64,000 nucleotides of DNA from Actinacidiphila guanduensis. Lineage in GTDB: Bacteria > Actinomycetota > Actinomycetes > Streptomycetales > Streptomycetaceae. The stretch covers positions 310,001-374,000 of the forward strand of contig NZ_FNIE01000005.1 in assembly GCF_900103985.1 (NCBI RefSeq), given 5' to 3'. Positions within the stretch are counted from its first letter, which is position 1. Each line of letters starts with the position of its first letter. Below, in pieces: positions 7,003 to 15,564 of this stretch. The translations under genes and the position numbers were made by a program. The notes under the pieces were generated by a model, which was given only the letters and a program-made list of their open reading frames with translations, did no database searches and was not told the origin of the DNA.

Positions 7003-8907
7003 ATGCCAGCAGAACGTGATGCCGCTGCCACCCGCGGCCCCAGCCGCCGCGCCGTTCTCGGCGGTGCCGCCGCGGTCGGCGGCGCGGCCGCCGTCTCGGT
7101 CGCCGTGGCCGCCCCCGCCTCCGCCACCCCCGCCCCTGCCCCTTCCACCCCGGAGCAGAGCGCAACCGCCCGCCTGCTCGCCGCGCTGCCCAAGGCGAGC
7201 GGGATCAAGAAGCGCGCCCGGCTCGTGGACTACGAGGTCGTCGAACTGGCCGCCCTGCTGCGGGCCGGCACGGTCACCTCCGTCCAGATCACCAAGGCGT
7301 ACCTGGACCGCATCGACCGCTTCAACGGCCCCTTCGAGACCTACGGCGACAACGGGCTCTACAACGCCTTCGTCCGCCTGGACCGCGACGGTGCGCTCGC
7401 CGCCGCGGCCGCCGCCGACGCCCGCTTCGCCCGCGCCCGGCACACCCACGAGGAGCTGCCGCCGCTGCTCGGCATCCCGTTCGGCATCAAGGACTCGGTC
7501 GCCGTCAAGGGCCTGGAGGCCAAGGACGGCAGCCACGCCTTCGACGGCAACGCGGCCCTGCGCGACGCCACCGTCGTGCACCGGCTGCGCGAGGCCGGCG
7601 CGGTCATCCTCGGCCACACCATCGCCTCCGCCTTCTCCGGCTCGATCACCGGCACCTTCGCCGGCAACGCGTGGAACAAGGCGTACGTCCCCGGCGGCTC
7701 CAGCCAGGGCTCCGGCGTCGCTCCCATCGCCCGCCTCGCCGCCGCCTGCATCGGCGAGGAGACCGGCGGCTCGATCATGATGCCCTCGGCGGCCAACGGC
7801 GCCAGCGGCATCAAGCCGTCGCTCGGCACCACCCCCGTGGCCGGGCTGATGCCCCTGTCGCCCGGCTACGACGTTCTCGGCCCGATCGCCCGCTCGGTCC
7901 GCGACGCCTCGCTGATCCTGTCGGTGATCCTCGGCCCCGACCCGGCCAACGACCCGCTCAGCCTCTCCGCCCCCGACCCCTTCCCGGCGATGCCGCTGAC
8001 CGCCCGCTCCGGCCGCAGGCCGCTGGCCGGCACCGTCATCGGCATCCCGCAGACCGACTGGATGCGCACCAGCCGCGGCATCCAGACCGGCACCTCCCCG
8101 CAGGACACCTACGACGCCGACCACGCGGCCGCCTTCACCCGGCTCAAGCAGCAACTGGAGTCGCTGGGCGCGACCGTCAAGGAGTTCCCAGGCCTGGACG
8201 TCACCGTCGCGGCCAACGACCCCTACTTCTCCAGCACCGACGTGCTCGCCACGATCGACGGCTCCCCGGTCTCGCCGTCCTCCGCGGTGCTCAGCCCCAA
8301 CCGGTACGAGATCCGCTACTGGGACGCCGTCAAGGACTTCGCAGCCACCCGCCCCGCCGACCAGGCCGCCGCCCTGCTCGCCCAGTACGGCCGCAAGGGC
8401 CCCAACGACGCGACCGCCTCCTTCGACTCCGCGACGAACTTCGCCGGGCAGGTGCCCGCCGCCGTCCGCGCCGAGGGCGAGCACCGGCGCCGCACCCTGC
8501 AGGCCAACTACCAGGCGGCGCTGGACGCGGCCGGCGTGGACTTCATGCTGGTCTTCTCGCTCGGCGCCCAGATCGGCCTGCGCACCGGCAACGGCTTCCC
8601 CGTCTACCGCGCCTACTACCAGCTGCCCAACGCGCTGACCTGGCCGATGGTCTCCTTCCCGGTCGGCTACGACAGCACCGTCGGGCTGCCGATCTCCGCC
8701 CAGTTCTGGGGCCCCCGGTTCAGCGAGCCGCAGATCGTGCAGGCCGCGCTGGACTACCAGGCGAACTTCCCGCAGTACCACAACGCCGCCCCGGCGGACC
8801 CGGTCGCGAGCAGCCCCGCCGTCGCGCCGCGGGTGCTGCGGGCCGAGCCCGCCACCCCGCCCGAGCTCTCCAACGACCCGCTGGTCGCCGAGGAGGCCCT
8901 GCGATGA
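7003..8907 (+). CDS. Tat-exported amidase (amidase signature family)
   Basis: Predicted secreted amidase of 634 residues. The start (ATG 7003) gives a twin-arginine signal: PSRRAVLGGAAAVGGAAAVSVAVAA with an Ala-rich cleavage region near residue 40. The amidase-signature catalytic triad is visible: Lys163 in FGIKDS, cis-Ser233 in GGSSQGSG and nucleophile Ser257 in ETGGSIMMPSAANG. Their spacing (94 from Lys to nucleophile, 24 between serines) fits the family, which includes GatA, FAAH and peptide amidases. The protein is longer than GatA and export argues against a tRNA role; the substrate may be a peptide or an exogenous amide. Its TGA overlaps the start of the 60-residue gene (ATGA, 8904-8907), so the two are coupled. 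No ribosome site is obvious close to ATG 7003. Confidence 0.85.
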   Translation: MPAERDAAATRGPSRRAVLGGAAAVGGAAAVSVAVAAPASATPAPAPSTPEQSATARLLAALPKASGIKKRARLVDYEVVELAALLRAGTVTSVQITKAYLDRIDRFNGPFETYGDNGLYNAFVRLDRDGALAAAAAADARFARARHTHEELPPLLGIPFGIKDSVAVKGLEAKDGSHAFDGNAALRDATVVHRLREAGAVILGHTIASAFSGSITGTFAGNAWNKAYVPGGSSQGSGVAPIARLAAACIGEETGGSIMMPSAANGASGIKPSLGTTPVAGLMPLSPGYDVLGPIARSVRDASLILSVILGPDPANDPLSLSAPDPFPAMPLTARSGRRPLAGTVIGIPQTDWMRTSRGIQTGTSPQDTYDADHAAAFTRLKQQLESLGATVKEFPGLDVTVAANDPYFSSTDVLATIDGSPVSPSSAVLSPNRYEIRYWDAVKDFAATRPADQAAALLAQYGRKGPNDATASFDSATNFAGQVPAAVRAEGEHRRRTLQANYQAALDAAGVDFMLVFSLGAQIGLRTGNGFPVYRAYYQLPNALTWPMVSFPVGYDSTVGLPISAQFWGPRFSEPQIVQAALDYQANFPQYHNAAPADPVASSPAVAPRVLRAEPATPPELSNDPLVAEEALR

Positions 8908-9086
8908 GCTTCCTGACCGTCGCGTGGCAGCCGGTGGTCAACGCCGGCCTGCCGCCGCAGCACCCGACGGACGGCACCCAGCCGATCGCCACGGTCGGCT
9001 GGCTGCCCAAGCTCGGCACCGCCTTCTACCCCTATCCCGACGACGACCCCGACAGCACCGAGCCGAGCGAGGCGAAGTCGCAGTGA
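8904..9086 (+). CDS. unrecognised 60-residue protein coupled to its neighbours
   Basis: A small gene nested between the amidase and the secreted hydrolase. Its ATG overlaps the amidase stop (ATGA, 8904-8907), and its own stop overlaps the GTG of the next gene (GTGA, 9083-9086). AGGAGG (8891-8896) is well placed upstream. The 60-residue product (MSFLTVAWQPVVNAGLPPQH... ending in PYPDDDPDSTEPSEAKSQ) has no signal peptide or membrane helix, is Pro-rich, has three tryptophans or so spaced through VAWQP and VGWLPK, and ends acidic. I know no family. Two-sided coupling and a strong ribosome site support it as real; it could be a partner or chaperone of the enzymes, or a filler cistron. Confidence 0.65.
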   Translation: MSFLTVAWQPVVNAGLPPQHPTDGTQPIATVGWLPKLGTAFYPYPDDDPDSTEPSEAKSQ

Positions 9087-11746
9087 ACCGCACCACCTTC
9101 CGTATCCGGACCTCCAGACGCACGGCCACCGCGGTGGCCGCAGGCGTCCTGGCCCTGGCCGGCACCTCCGCCGCCACCGCCCTGCCGGCTGCGGCCGCGA
9201 CGCCGGGCGCCGGCTCGGCCGTCGTCGCCTCGGGCCACGACTGGACCGTCAGCCGCGCCGCCGGCGGCTACCTGGTCTCCCTCACCCTGGCCCAGGCCCT
9301 GCCGGTCCGCGACGACGTGCCCGAACTCGTCGCCGGCGGAACGGACCTGGGCCCGGCGGCCGAGTCCGCCGACGGCCGCACCCTGACCGCCGCCACCACC
9401 GACCCGGCCGTCGCCCACGCCGGCTCCGTCAGCTGGCAGTGGTCCAGCGGCGGCTCCAGCACCGCGACCGGCCCGACCTCGCTGCCCTCCGTGCAGGACC
9501 AGCTCAAGGCCCAGCAGAAGACGCTGCACAACGGCGGCACCAAGCCCGGCGGCACCGGCACCACCGCCGCCGACCCCACCACGGTCGGGCACGGCAAGTA
9601 CACCGTCGCCGACTACGACTTCGGCGACCAGGCGATACCGCTGGCCGACATCGGCGGTATCCGCGGCGAGCTGGAAGGCCGCATCTACCTGCCCGAGAGC
9701 CACGGCCCGCACCCGCTCGTGGTCTTCCTGCACGGCCGGCACAGCTCCTGCTACAACACCACCACCCTCAAGGGCGCCAGCGGCTGGCCCTGCCCGGCCG
9801 GCACCGCGCCCATCCTCAGCTACGCCGGCTACGACGGGGCCGGCGACGCGCTGGCCGCCGACGGCTACACCGTGGTGTCGATCTCGGCCAACGCCATCAA
9901 CGCCAACGACAACCAGCTCTCGCCCGACGACGGCGCCGTCTCCCGCGGCCAGCTGGTCCTCGACACCCTCACCATGCTGAAGGCCGCCGACGCCGGCCGC
10001 CCGGTCTCCTACCACGACGCCGCCACCGGCCAGGACCGCGACCTGCAGCAGGCCCTTGACGCCGGCCACGCCACCCTGCCCACCGGCACCGTGACCGCCC
10101 GTCAGCTCGTCGGCAGCATGGACTTCTCCGACATCGGCCTGATGGGCCACTCCCGCGGCGGCGAGGGCGTCGTCACCGCCGGCACCCTCAACGAGGGCCT
10201 GGCGCACCCGTGGGACATCAAGTCCGTCTTCGCGCTGGCCCCCATCGACTTCACCCGGGCCACCCTGCCCGACGTGATCACCACCACCCTGCTGCCCTAC
10301 TGCGACGGCGACGTCTCCGACCAGCAGGGCCAGCACTTCTACGCCGACTCCCGCGACGGCACCTTCGACGACCAGGTGGCGCGCTCGGACATCTGGGTCA
10401 TGGGCACCGACCACGACTTCTACAACAGCTCGTGGACCCCGCCCTACCCCGGCGCCTCCGACGACTGGTCCCGCGCCGACGACCCGGTCTGCGGCACCAG
10501 CCCCACCGCGCTCGCCTCCGGCCAGAACATCCGGCTCACCGCCGCCCAGGAGTACCAGGTCGGCTCCGCCTACATCGCCGGCTTCTTCGAGACCACGCTC
10601 GGCCACCAGGACCAGTTCCAGGGTATGTTCGACGGCTCCGGCCAGGAGCCGCCGTCGGTCTCCTCCTACGCCGACGTGCGCACCGTCGCCCAGCAGCCGG
10701 CCGCCGACCGGGAGGACGTCGCCACCTTCCAGGCGGCCTCCCACCAGGTGACCGCGAGCGGCGACGTCACCGCCGAGCCGTGCGCGAGCATGGGTGGCCG
10801 CACCACCGTGCAGGCCCTGCCCTCCTGCACCGTCCCCGGCAGCACCCTGGCCAAGCAGCAGGTGCCCTACTGGACGCCCGCCAACTACGCGCCCAACGTG
10901 CCGCTCAACCCGATGACGCACATGACCTGGACCGGCACCTCCGGCGGCGTCTCCGTCGCCGTCCCGGCAGCCCAACGCAACGTGTCGCGGTACGACGAGA
11001 TGACCGTCGACATGTCGCCCGACGAGACGGTCACCACCGGCACCGACGTGCGGATCACCGTCACCGACACCTCCGGCCGGCACTGGAGCGCGCCGGTCTC
11101 CTCGCTCAACCCGTGGGGGGTGAGCCGGATGCCCGGCGGGGCCGGCACCACGCTGCTGAGCAAGATCGTGCTGCAGCAGGTGCACGTCCCCGTCAGCACC
11201 CTGCGCAAGGCAGGAGTGAACACCGCCAAGATCGCCACGGTGTCCTTCACCCCGGCCGTGGGCGCCGACGGCACCGCCACCGGCGGGGTGTACCTGTCCG
11301 ACCTCTCCTTCGACAGCACCGGGCTCGGCACACCGGACGCGCACCCCAGGACCACCGTCGACGTGGCCTCCACCGAGGTCGAGGAGGGCGACGGCGCTGC
11401 CACCGACCATGTCGCGGTCTACCTGACCCGGCGCAGCGCCACCCCGGTCACCGCCTACCTGACGGTGCTCGGCACGGCGGGCACGCCGGTCGCGCCGGCC
11501 GCCCAGCAGGTCGTCTTCCGGCCCGGTGCGACCTGTGTGGCCGTGCCCGTCCCGGTGGTCGGCGACACGGCGCCCGGCGCCGCGCCCACCACCGCGTACA
11601 AGGTGGCGGTCTCCGACACCACCGGCGCCGTCCTGGGCAGCCAGGACTTCGGCACCCTCACCGTCCGCGAGGACGACGGGGTGACCGGAACGACGCCGCC
11701 GGCCCCGCCGGTCGGCCCGCAGCACGACGTGTGCGCCGGGCACTGA
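9083..11746 (+). CDS. large secreted alpha/beta hydrolase with Calx-beta-like tail
   Basis: Predicted exported serine hydrolase of 887 residues. The GTG start at 9083 (GTGA overlap) gives a signal region with arginines (RTSRRTATAVAAGVLALAGTSAATALPAAAA, residues 8-38), possibly Tat. The hydrolase core has PLVVFLHGRHSSCYN (oxyanion HG) and the nucleophile elbow LMGHSRGGEGV with Ser357. A downstream segment FQAASHQVTASG and the His-containing GTDHDFYNSSW are candidates for the rest of the triad. Residues about 530-750 form a large beta-rich part. The C-terminal 120 residues (VEEGDGAATDHVAVYLTRR ... LTVREDDG) resemble a Calx-beta domain. The likely role is an extracellular esterase, lipase or acyl hydrolase; substrate unknown. 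It converges on the phospholipase D-like gene. Confidence 0.8.
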   Translation: MNRTTFRIRTSRRTATAVAAGVLALAGTSAATALPAAAATPGAGSAVVASGHDWTVSRAAGGYLVSLTLAQALPVRDDVPELVAGGTDLGPAAESADGRTLTAATTDPAVAHAGSVSWQWSSGGSSTATGPTSLPSVQDQLKAQQKTLHNGGTKPGGTGTTAADPTTVGHGKYTVADYDFGDQAIPLADIGGIRGELEGRIYLPESHGPHPLVVFLHGRHSSCYNTTTLKGASGWPCPAGTAPILSYAGYDGAGDALAADGYTVVSISANAINANDNQLSPDDGAVSRGQLVLDTLTMLKAADAGRPVSYHDAATGQDRDLQQALDAGHATLPTGTVTARQLVGSMDFSDIGLMGHSRGGEGVVTAGTLNEGLAHPWDIKSVFALAPIDFTRATLPDVITTTLLPYCDGDVSDQQGQHFYADSRDGTFDDQVARSDIWVMGTDHDFYNSSWTPPYPGASDDWSRADDPVCGTSPTALASGQNIRLTAAQEYQVGSAYIAGFFETTLGHQDQFQGMFDGSGQEPPSVSSYADVRTVAQQPAADREDVATFQAASHQVTASGDVTAEPCASMGGRTTVQALPSCTVPGSTLAKQQVPYWTPANYAPNVPLNPMTHMTWTGTSGGVSVAVPAAQRNVSRYDEMTVDMSPDETVTTGTDVRITVTDTSGRHWSAPVSSLNPWGVSRMPGGAGTTLLSKIVLQQVHVPVSTLRKAGVNTAKIATVSFTPAVGADGTATGGVYLSDLSFDSTGLGTPDAHPRTTVDVASTEVEEGDGAATDHVAVYLTRRSATPVTAYLTVLGTAGTPVAPAAQQVVFRPGATCVAVPVPVVGDTAPGAAPTTAYKVAVSDTTGAVLGSQDFGTLTVREDDGVTGTTPPAPPVGPQHDVCAGH

Positions 11747-11808
11747 CCGCCTGAACCGGCCGGGGGTGACCCCGGCCGGACCGGCCGCAACCGGCGGCCC
11801 GCACGACC

Positions 11809-11850
11809 CCGGAGGACCCGCTCGGCCCGCCCGCCGAACGGGTCCTCCGG
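11809..11850. terminator. bidirectional terminator between convergent genes
   Basis: Perfect 12-base arms CCGGAGGACCCG (11809-11820) and CGGGTCCTCCGG (11839-11850) with an 18-base loop. A second small hairpin (CCGCCGG/CCGGCGG, 11856-11876) follows. It lies between the convergent hydrolase (plus) and phospholipase D-like (minus) genes and can serve both. Confidence 0.75.
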
Positions 11851-11886
11851 CCTGTCCGCCGGCCGCCTGCCGGCGGCCGGGCCCGC

Positions 11887-12879
11887 TCAGGCGCGGGTGC
11901 CGCCCGCGTAGTCGGACGCGAAGGTGGTCTCCACCGTGGTGGCCACCGACTGGGCGACGCCGGTGCCGGTCAGGATCAGGCCCAACTCGCGGTTCTTCGT
12001 CAGGGAGTTGCTGCTGAGGTTCATCGAGCCCGCCTCGACCTGCTGGGTGGACAGGCCGTAGTCGGCGACCATCGCCTTGGCGTGGATGTAGAAGCCGTTG
12101 GGGTCGGAGTAGCCGACGACCGTGCCGCCGGCGGCCTTGACCGCCGAGACCTCGCTCGCGTAGTCCGAGGGCGTCTCCAGCACCACCCGGACGGCCACGC
12201 CCGCCTTCGCGCGGGCCACGATCGCGTTCACCACGGTGCTGTCGCTGAACTCCAGCTCCTCGACGTCGAGGGTCTTGGTGGCGCCGTTGATCACGGTGAG
12301 CAGGCGGTTGCGGGAGTCGGTGGGGGACCACAGCAGGTGGTCGCCGTCGGTGGGGGTGATCGAGGCGCCGGTGTAGTCGGCGTTGAAGACCTTCTCGATC
12401 GAGGCGACATCGCGGGTGTCGTCGTCGAACACCCCGTAGTCGCGGCTGGTGGTGTAGTACTGCGAGGTCAGGTTGCCGGTGAGGATCAGCGACCGGGTGC
12501 CGTCCACCGTGATGGTCTTCTGGTGGGTGTAGACGAAGGCGGCCGGCGACCAGGCCACCCCGACGCCGGCGGCGGTCAGCGCGGTGTAGGCGGAGTTGTT
12601 GGCGGACTTGTGCGCCTGGTCGAGGATGACCCGCACGGTGACGCCCTTCTTCTTCAGGGCTATCAGGTCGTTGACGGCCGTGGTGTCCTCCAGCTCGTAC
12701 ATCGTCATGTCGAGCGAGCTGGTGGCCGAGTCGATGAAGTCGTCGATGGTCGGCTGGCTGCCGCTCTGCGAGAAGGCGAAGGCGGTGTAGCTGGCGGCGT
12801 TCGCGGGGACGGCGGTGGCGAGGATGGCGGCACCGGCCGTGAGGGCGACACCGGTACGGGCGAGGGCCTTCCACAACAT
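11887..12879 (-). CDS. secreted phospholipase D-like protein with two HKD motifs
   Basis: Exported member of the phospholipase D superfamily, 330 residues. A Sec-type signal peptide occupies residues 1-29 (hydrophobic core VALTAGAAILATAV, cleavage near ANA-AS). Both catalytic motifs are intact: H119-Q-K121-x4-D126 (THQKTITVD) and H266-A-K268-x4-D273 (IHAKAMVAD), the two halves that form one active site. PLD-superfamily enzymes cleave phosphodiester bonds in phospholipids or nucleic acid; the compact two-motif form with DMTMYELED at the start of the first half also fits secreted nucleases or cardiolipin-synthase-like proteins, so the substrate is open. ATG at 12879 was chosen because it opens directly onto the signal peptide. 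Confidence 0.87.
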   Translation of the reverse strand: MLWKALARTGVALTAGAAILATAVPANAASYTAFAFSQSGSQPTIDDFIDSATSSLDMTMYELEDTTAVNDLIALKKKGVTVRVILDQAHKSANNSAYTALTAAGVGVAWSPAAFVYTHQKTITVDGTRSLILTGNLTSQYYTTSRDYGVFDDDTRDVASIEKVFNADYTGASITPTDGDHLLWSPTDSRNRLLTVINGATKTLDVEELEFSDSTVVNAIVARAKAGVAVRVVLETPSDYASEVSAVKAAGGTVVGYSDPNGFYIHAKAMVADYGLSTQQVEAGSMNLSSNSLTKNRELGLILTGTGVAQSVATTVETTFASDYAGGTRA

Positions 12880-13071
12880 GCGTGACTCCTGGTCATGTCG
12901 ACGCCTACAGGGAGTGGGCGTGTGCATGACACCACGCGCGTAGAACGCGGGGGAAGGCCGATTCGGTGAACAAGTCGCCACGGGCCCGCCGGGAAACCCG
13001 GCAAAGCGGACGGAGGGCAGGTCAGGGGTGCTTCAGCAGATCACCGCGGCATCGCAAAGTCTTCGTAATCG

Positions 13072-13107
13072 CCGGTGGGGGCGGGCCGTCGGGCCCGCCC
13101 CCACCGG
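13072..13107 (-). terminator. strong hairpin after the transglutaminase operon
   Basis: Sixteen-base perfect arms, CCGGTGGGGGCGGGCC (13072-13087) and its complement at 13092-13107, with a 4-base loop. It stands 36 bases past the stop of the minus-strand transglutaminase gene. The remaining gap (12880-13071) probably holds the promoter of the phospholipase D-like gene; no clear hexamers are seen. Confidence 0.75.
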
Positions 13108-13143
13108 GTGCGGCAGTGCTGCCCCCGCTCCAGGGGCGCCGGG

Positions 13144-15564
13144 TCAGGCCGAGCCCGCGGAGCCCGCCGGGCGGCGGCGCAGGGGCGGCGGCACCAGGCG
13201 GCTCGCTCCCGCGGAGAGCCGGGCGGTCACGGCCCGGCGGCGGGCGGACAGGGCCCACAGCAGGCGGGCCGAGGAGCGCGGCAGCAGCGCGGCCCGCAGC
13301 CGGGTGCGGCGGCCGGCCGAGGCCCGCAGCCCCGCCCGGACCTTCTCCACGTCGGCCGAAAGGCCCTGCGGCGGCGCCGGGTCGGGCGCGTACAGGGTCT
13401 GCTCCACCGCGGTGGCCACGCGGGCCGCCGCCTCGGCCGCGGGACCGTCGAGACCGCCCTCGCGCACCAGCCGAGCCGTTGCCCGCCGGGGTGTCTCGGA
13501 CTCCTCCGGCAGTACCCCGAAGTCCCAGCCGGTGTCCAGGAGTTCACGCCATGCCGCAAGCGTCGGCCCCTCCGGCAGCCGCCGGCCGCCGCCGAGCCGC
13601 CGGTGCCGCCGGCGCCTGCGCCACAGCGCCGGGGTGGCCGGGACCAGCAGCACCAGCAGGGCGAGCAGCACGATCAGACCGGCCTGCGCGGCCCCGCCGA
13701 GGCCGCTGCCACCAGAGCCGCCGCCCGCGGTGACCGCGGCCTGCCCGCAGTCGCCCTGGGCCGGCGCCCGGTTCTCCGGGGCGCAGGTCGGGGCGGTGGT
13801 GGGGGAGGCGGTCGGGTTCGGGGCCGCGGTGTGCGGGGTGAGGTCCTGCTGGTTGTCCCCGCTGCCGGTGCTGGGCGTCTGCGTGTAGTCGGGGGCGGTG
13901 CCGCGGTACGGGGTCGGCTCGAAGCGGGTCCAGCCGATGCCCGGGAAGTACAGCTCGGGCCAGGCGTGGGCGTCCTTGAGGCCCACCGTCATCGAGCCGT
14001 CCGGGTTGAGCGAGCCGGGGGTGAAGCCGATCGCGACCCGGGCCGGGATGTCCAGGGTGCGGGCCATGGCCGCCATGGTGAAGGCGAAGTGGACGCAGAA
14101 GCCCTCCTTCGTCTGCAGGAAGCGCGCGATGGCGTCCACCCCGGTGCCGGCCTTGGCCTGCGTGTTGTACACGAACTGCCCGGAGGTGAAGTACCGCTGC
14201 AGGTCCACCGCCCGCTGGTAGTCGCTGGTGGCGCCCCGGGTGACCTGCAGGGCGGTCTGCTTGACCACCGGCGGCAGCGAGTCGGGGACTTGTGTGTACT
14301 GCTTGGCGATCCGGCCGGTGGCCTTGCCCGCGTCCGCCAACTGGGCAGCGGTGGGCTGCACTTCCATGCTGGTCACGGTGTAGCGCACACCGGAGGCGGT
14401 CTGCCCGTGCTCGCCGACGATCATCCGGCCCTCGGGCTGGAACTTCCAGTCGCCCGGCGCGGAGACCGACAGCGCGGGGAAGGGCACCGGCAGCAGGCCC
14501 TGCACATAGCTGTCGTCCACCTGCACCTGCGTGGTGGCCGCCTTGTAGCGGACATCGGCGGCCATGCCCTGCGGCTGCGGCAGCACCTGGGGGATCGTCT
14601 CGGTCGGCAGGTTCGACGGCGACCACTCCTTGCCGTCGAACTTGTCCAGCGCCGCGATCCGCAGGTACATCCCCGAGGTGTCGGCGGCGTTGGTGCGGTA
14701 GGTGAGCACCGCGTGGTTGTCCGGCTGGTTGAGGTTGTCCTGGAGAGCCGCCACCAGGTTGACCGCGCCGCCACCGCCGCGGCCGCCGATCCCGTTGCCG
14801 CCGCCGTGGCCGCTGGTGTCGAGCAGGCCGCTGCCGAGCGAGGGCAGCGCGAGCGGGGCCACCAGCGCGATGCCCAGCGCCAGCACGCCGATGCTGCGGG
14901 CCCCGCGGATCGGCGCGGGCCTGGACCCCTGCCCGCCGGGACCGGCCCAACCGGTGCTCGGCGGGCCGCTGCTGAACACCCGGCCCCAGCGCGAGAGCCG
15001 GTCGCGGCCCTCGGCGAGCAGCAGCACCAGGTAGCCGAGCCCGGCCACCAGGAAGTACAGCCAGCTGGCGCCGCCGCCGTCGGCCAGACCGGCCGCGATC
15101 GAGTACAGCGCGAGCAGCGGCAGCCCGGCCGGAGCCGCGCTGTTGTACGTCACGGCGATCGCGTCCACCGCGAGGCCGACCAGCACCACGCCCCCGACGA
15201 GCAGGATCTTGATGCCCGGGGTGACGGGCGCGGGGATCGCGAAGTTGGAGACGTCGGTCAGGCCGTCCTGGACCACCTGGTTCATGTGCTCCACGGCCTG
15301 CGGGCCCGGCAGTATCCCGCCCAGCGCCTGGTGCGAGGCGAAGATCATCGTCACCACGACGAGCGAGACCACCGCCTGCACCAGCACCGTCAGCGGCCGC
15401 GCCAGCGGCACCCGCCGGGCGCCGGCGCCCACCGCGGACTGCACGCACACCAGCAGCACCGCCTGGAAGAACCAGCCGCTGTCGCTGGTCAGCGGCAGCA
15501 GCGAGAACGCGGCCAGCACCGAGGCCAGCGCCGCACACACCGTCAACCGCGCCCGACCGCTCAT
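13144..15564 (-). CDS. TgpA-type membrane transglutaminase-like protein
   Basis: An 806-residue membrane protein, last gene of the moxR-DUF58-transglutaminase operon. The N-terminal third has about six hydrophobic helices (TgpA_N type). The extracytoplasmic transglutaminase core has Cys490 in EGFCVHFAFTMAAMAR and His533 in LKDAHAWPELYFPGIGW. The third catalytic position, often Asp in an FDPTP motif, reads FEPTP here. A single helix (near residues 620-640: AGLIVLLALLVLLVPATPALW) precedes a basic cytoplasmic DUF4129-like tail. Such proteins are thought to act on the cell envelope with MoxR ATPases; substrates are unknown. Its ATG overlaps the DUF58 stop (ATGA at 15561-15564). Confidence 0.88.
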   Translation of the reverse strand: MSGRARLTVCAALASVLAAFSLLPLTSDSGWFFQAVLLVCVQSAVGAGARRVPLARPLTVLVQAVVSLVVVTMIFASHQALGGILPGPQAVEHMNQVVQDGLTDVSNFAIPAPVTPGIKILLVGGVVLVGLAVDAIAVTYNSAAPAGLPLLALYSIAAGLADGGGASWLYFLVAGLGYLVLLLAEGRDRLSRWGRVFSSGPPSTGWAGPGGQGSRPAPIRGARSIGVLALGIALVAPLALPSLGSGLLDTSGHGGGNGIGGRGGGGAVNLVAALQDNLNQPDNHAVLTYRTNAADTSGMYLRIAALDKFDGKEWSPSNLPTETIPQVLPQPQGMAADVRYKAATTQVQVDDSYVQGLLPVPFPALSVSAPGDWKFQPEGRMIVGEHGQTASGVRYTVTSMEVQPTAAQLADAGKATGRIAKQYTQVPDSLPPVVKQTALQVTRGATSDYQRAVDLQRYFTSGQFVYNTQAKAGTGVDAIARFLQTKEGFCVHFAFTMAAMARTLDIPARVAIGFTPGSLNPDGSMTVGLKDAHAWPELYFPGIGWTRFEPTPYRGTAPDYTQTPSTGSGDNQQDLTPHTAAPNPTASPTTAPTCAPENRAPAQGDCGQAAVTAGGGSGGSGLGGAAQAGLIVLLALLVLLVPATPALWRRRRRHRRLGGGRRLPEGPTLAAWRELLDTGWDFGVLPEESETPRRATARLVREGGLDGPAAEAAARVATAVEQTLYAPDPAPPQGLSADVEKVRAGLRASAGRRTRLRAALLPRSSARLLWALSARRRAVTARLSAGASRLVPPPLRRRPAGSAGSA

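Noticed and set aside
9032-12874. A very long open frame (over 1200 codons) antisense to the hydrolase and phospholipase D-like genes
   Set aside because: GC-rich codon bias produces stop-free antisense frames; the translation is Gly/Val/Ala/Arg-rich without domains, and the other strand encodes recognisable proteins.
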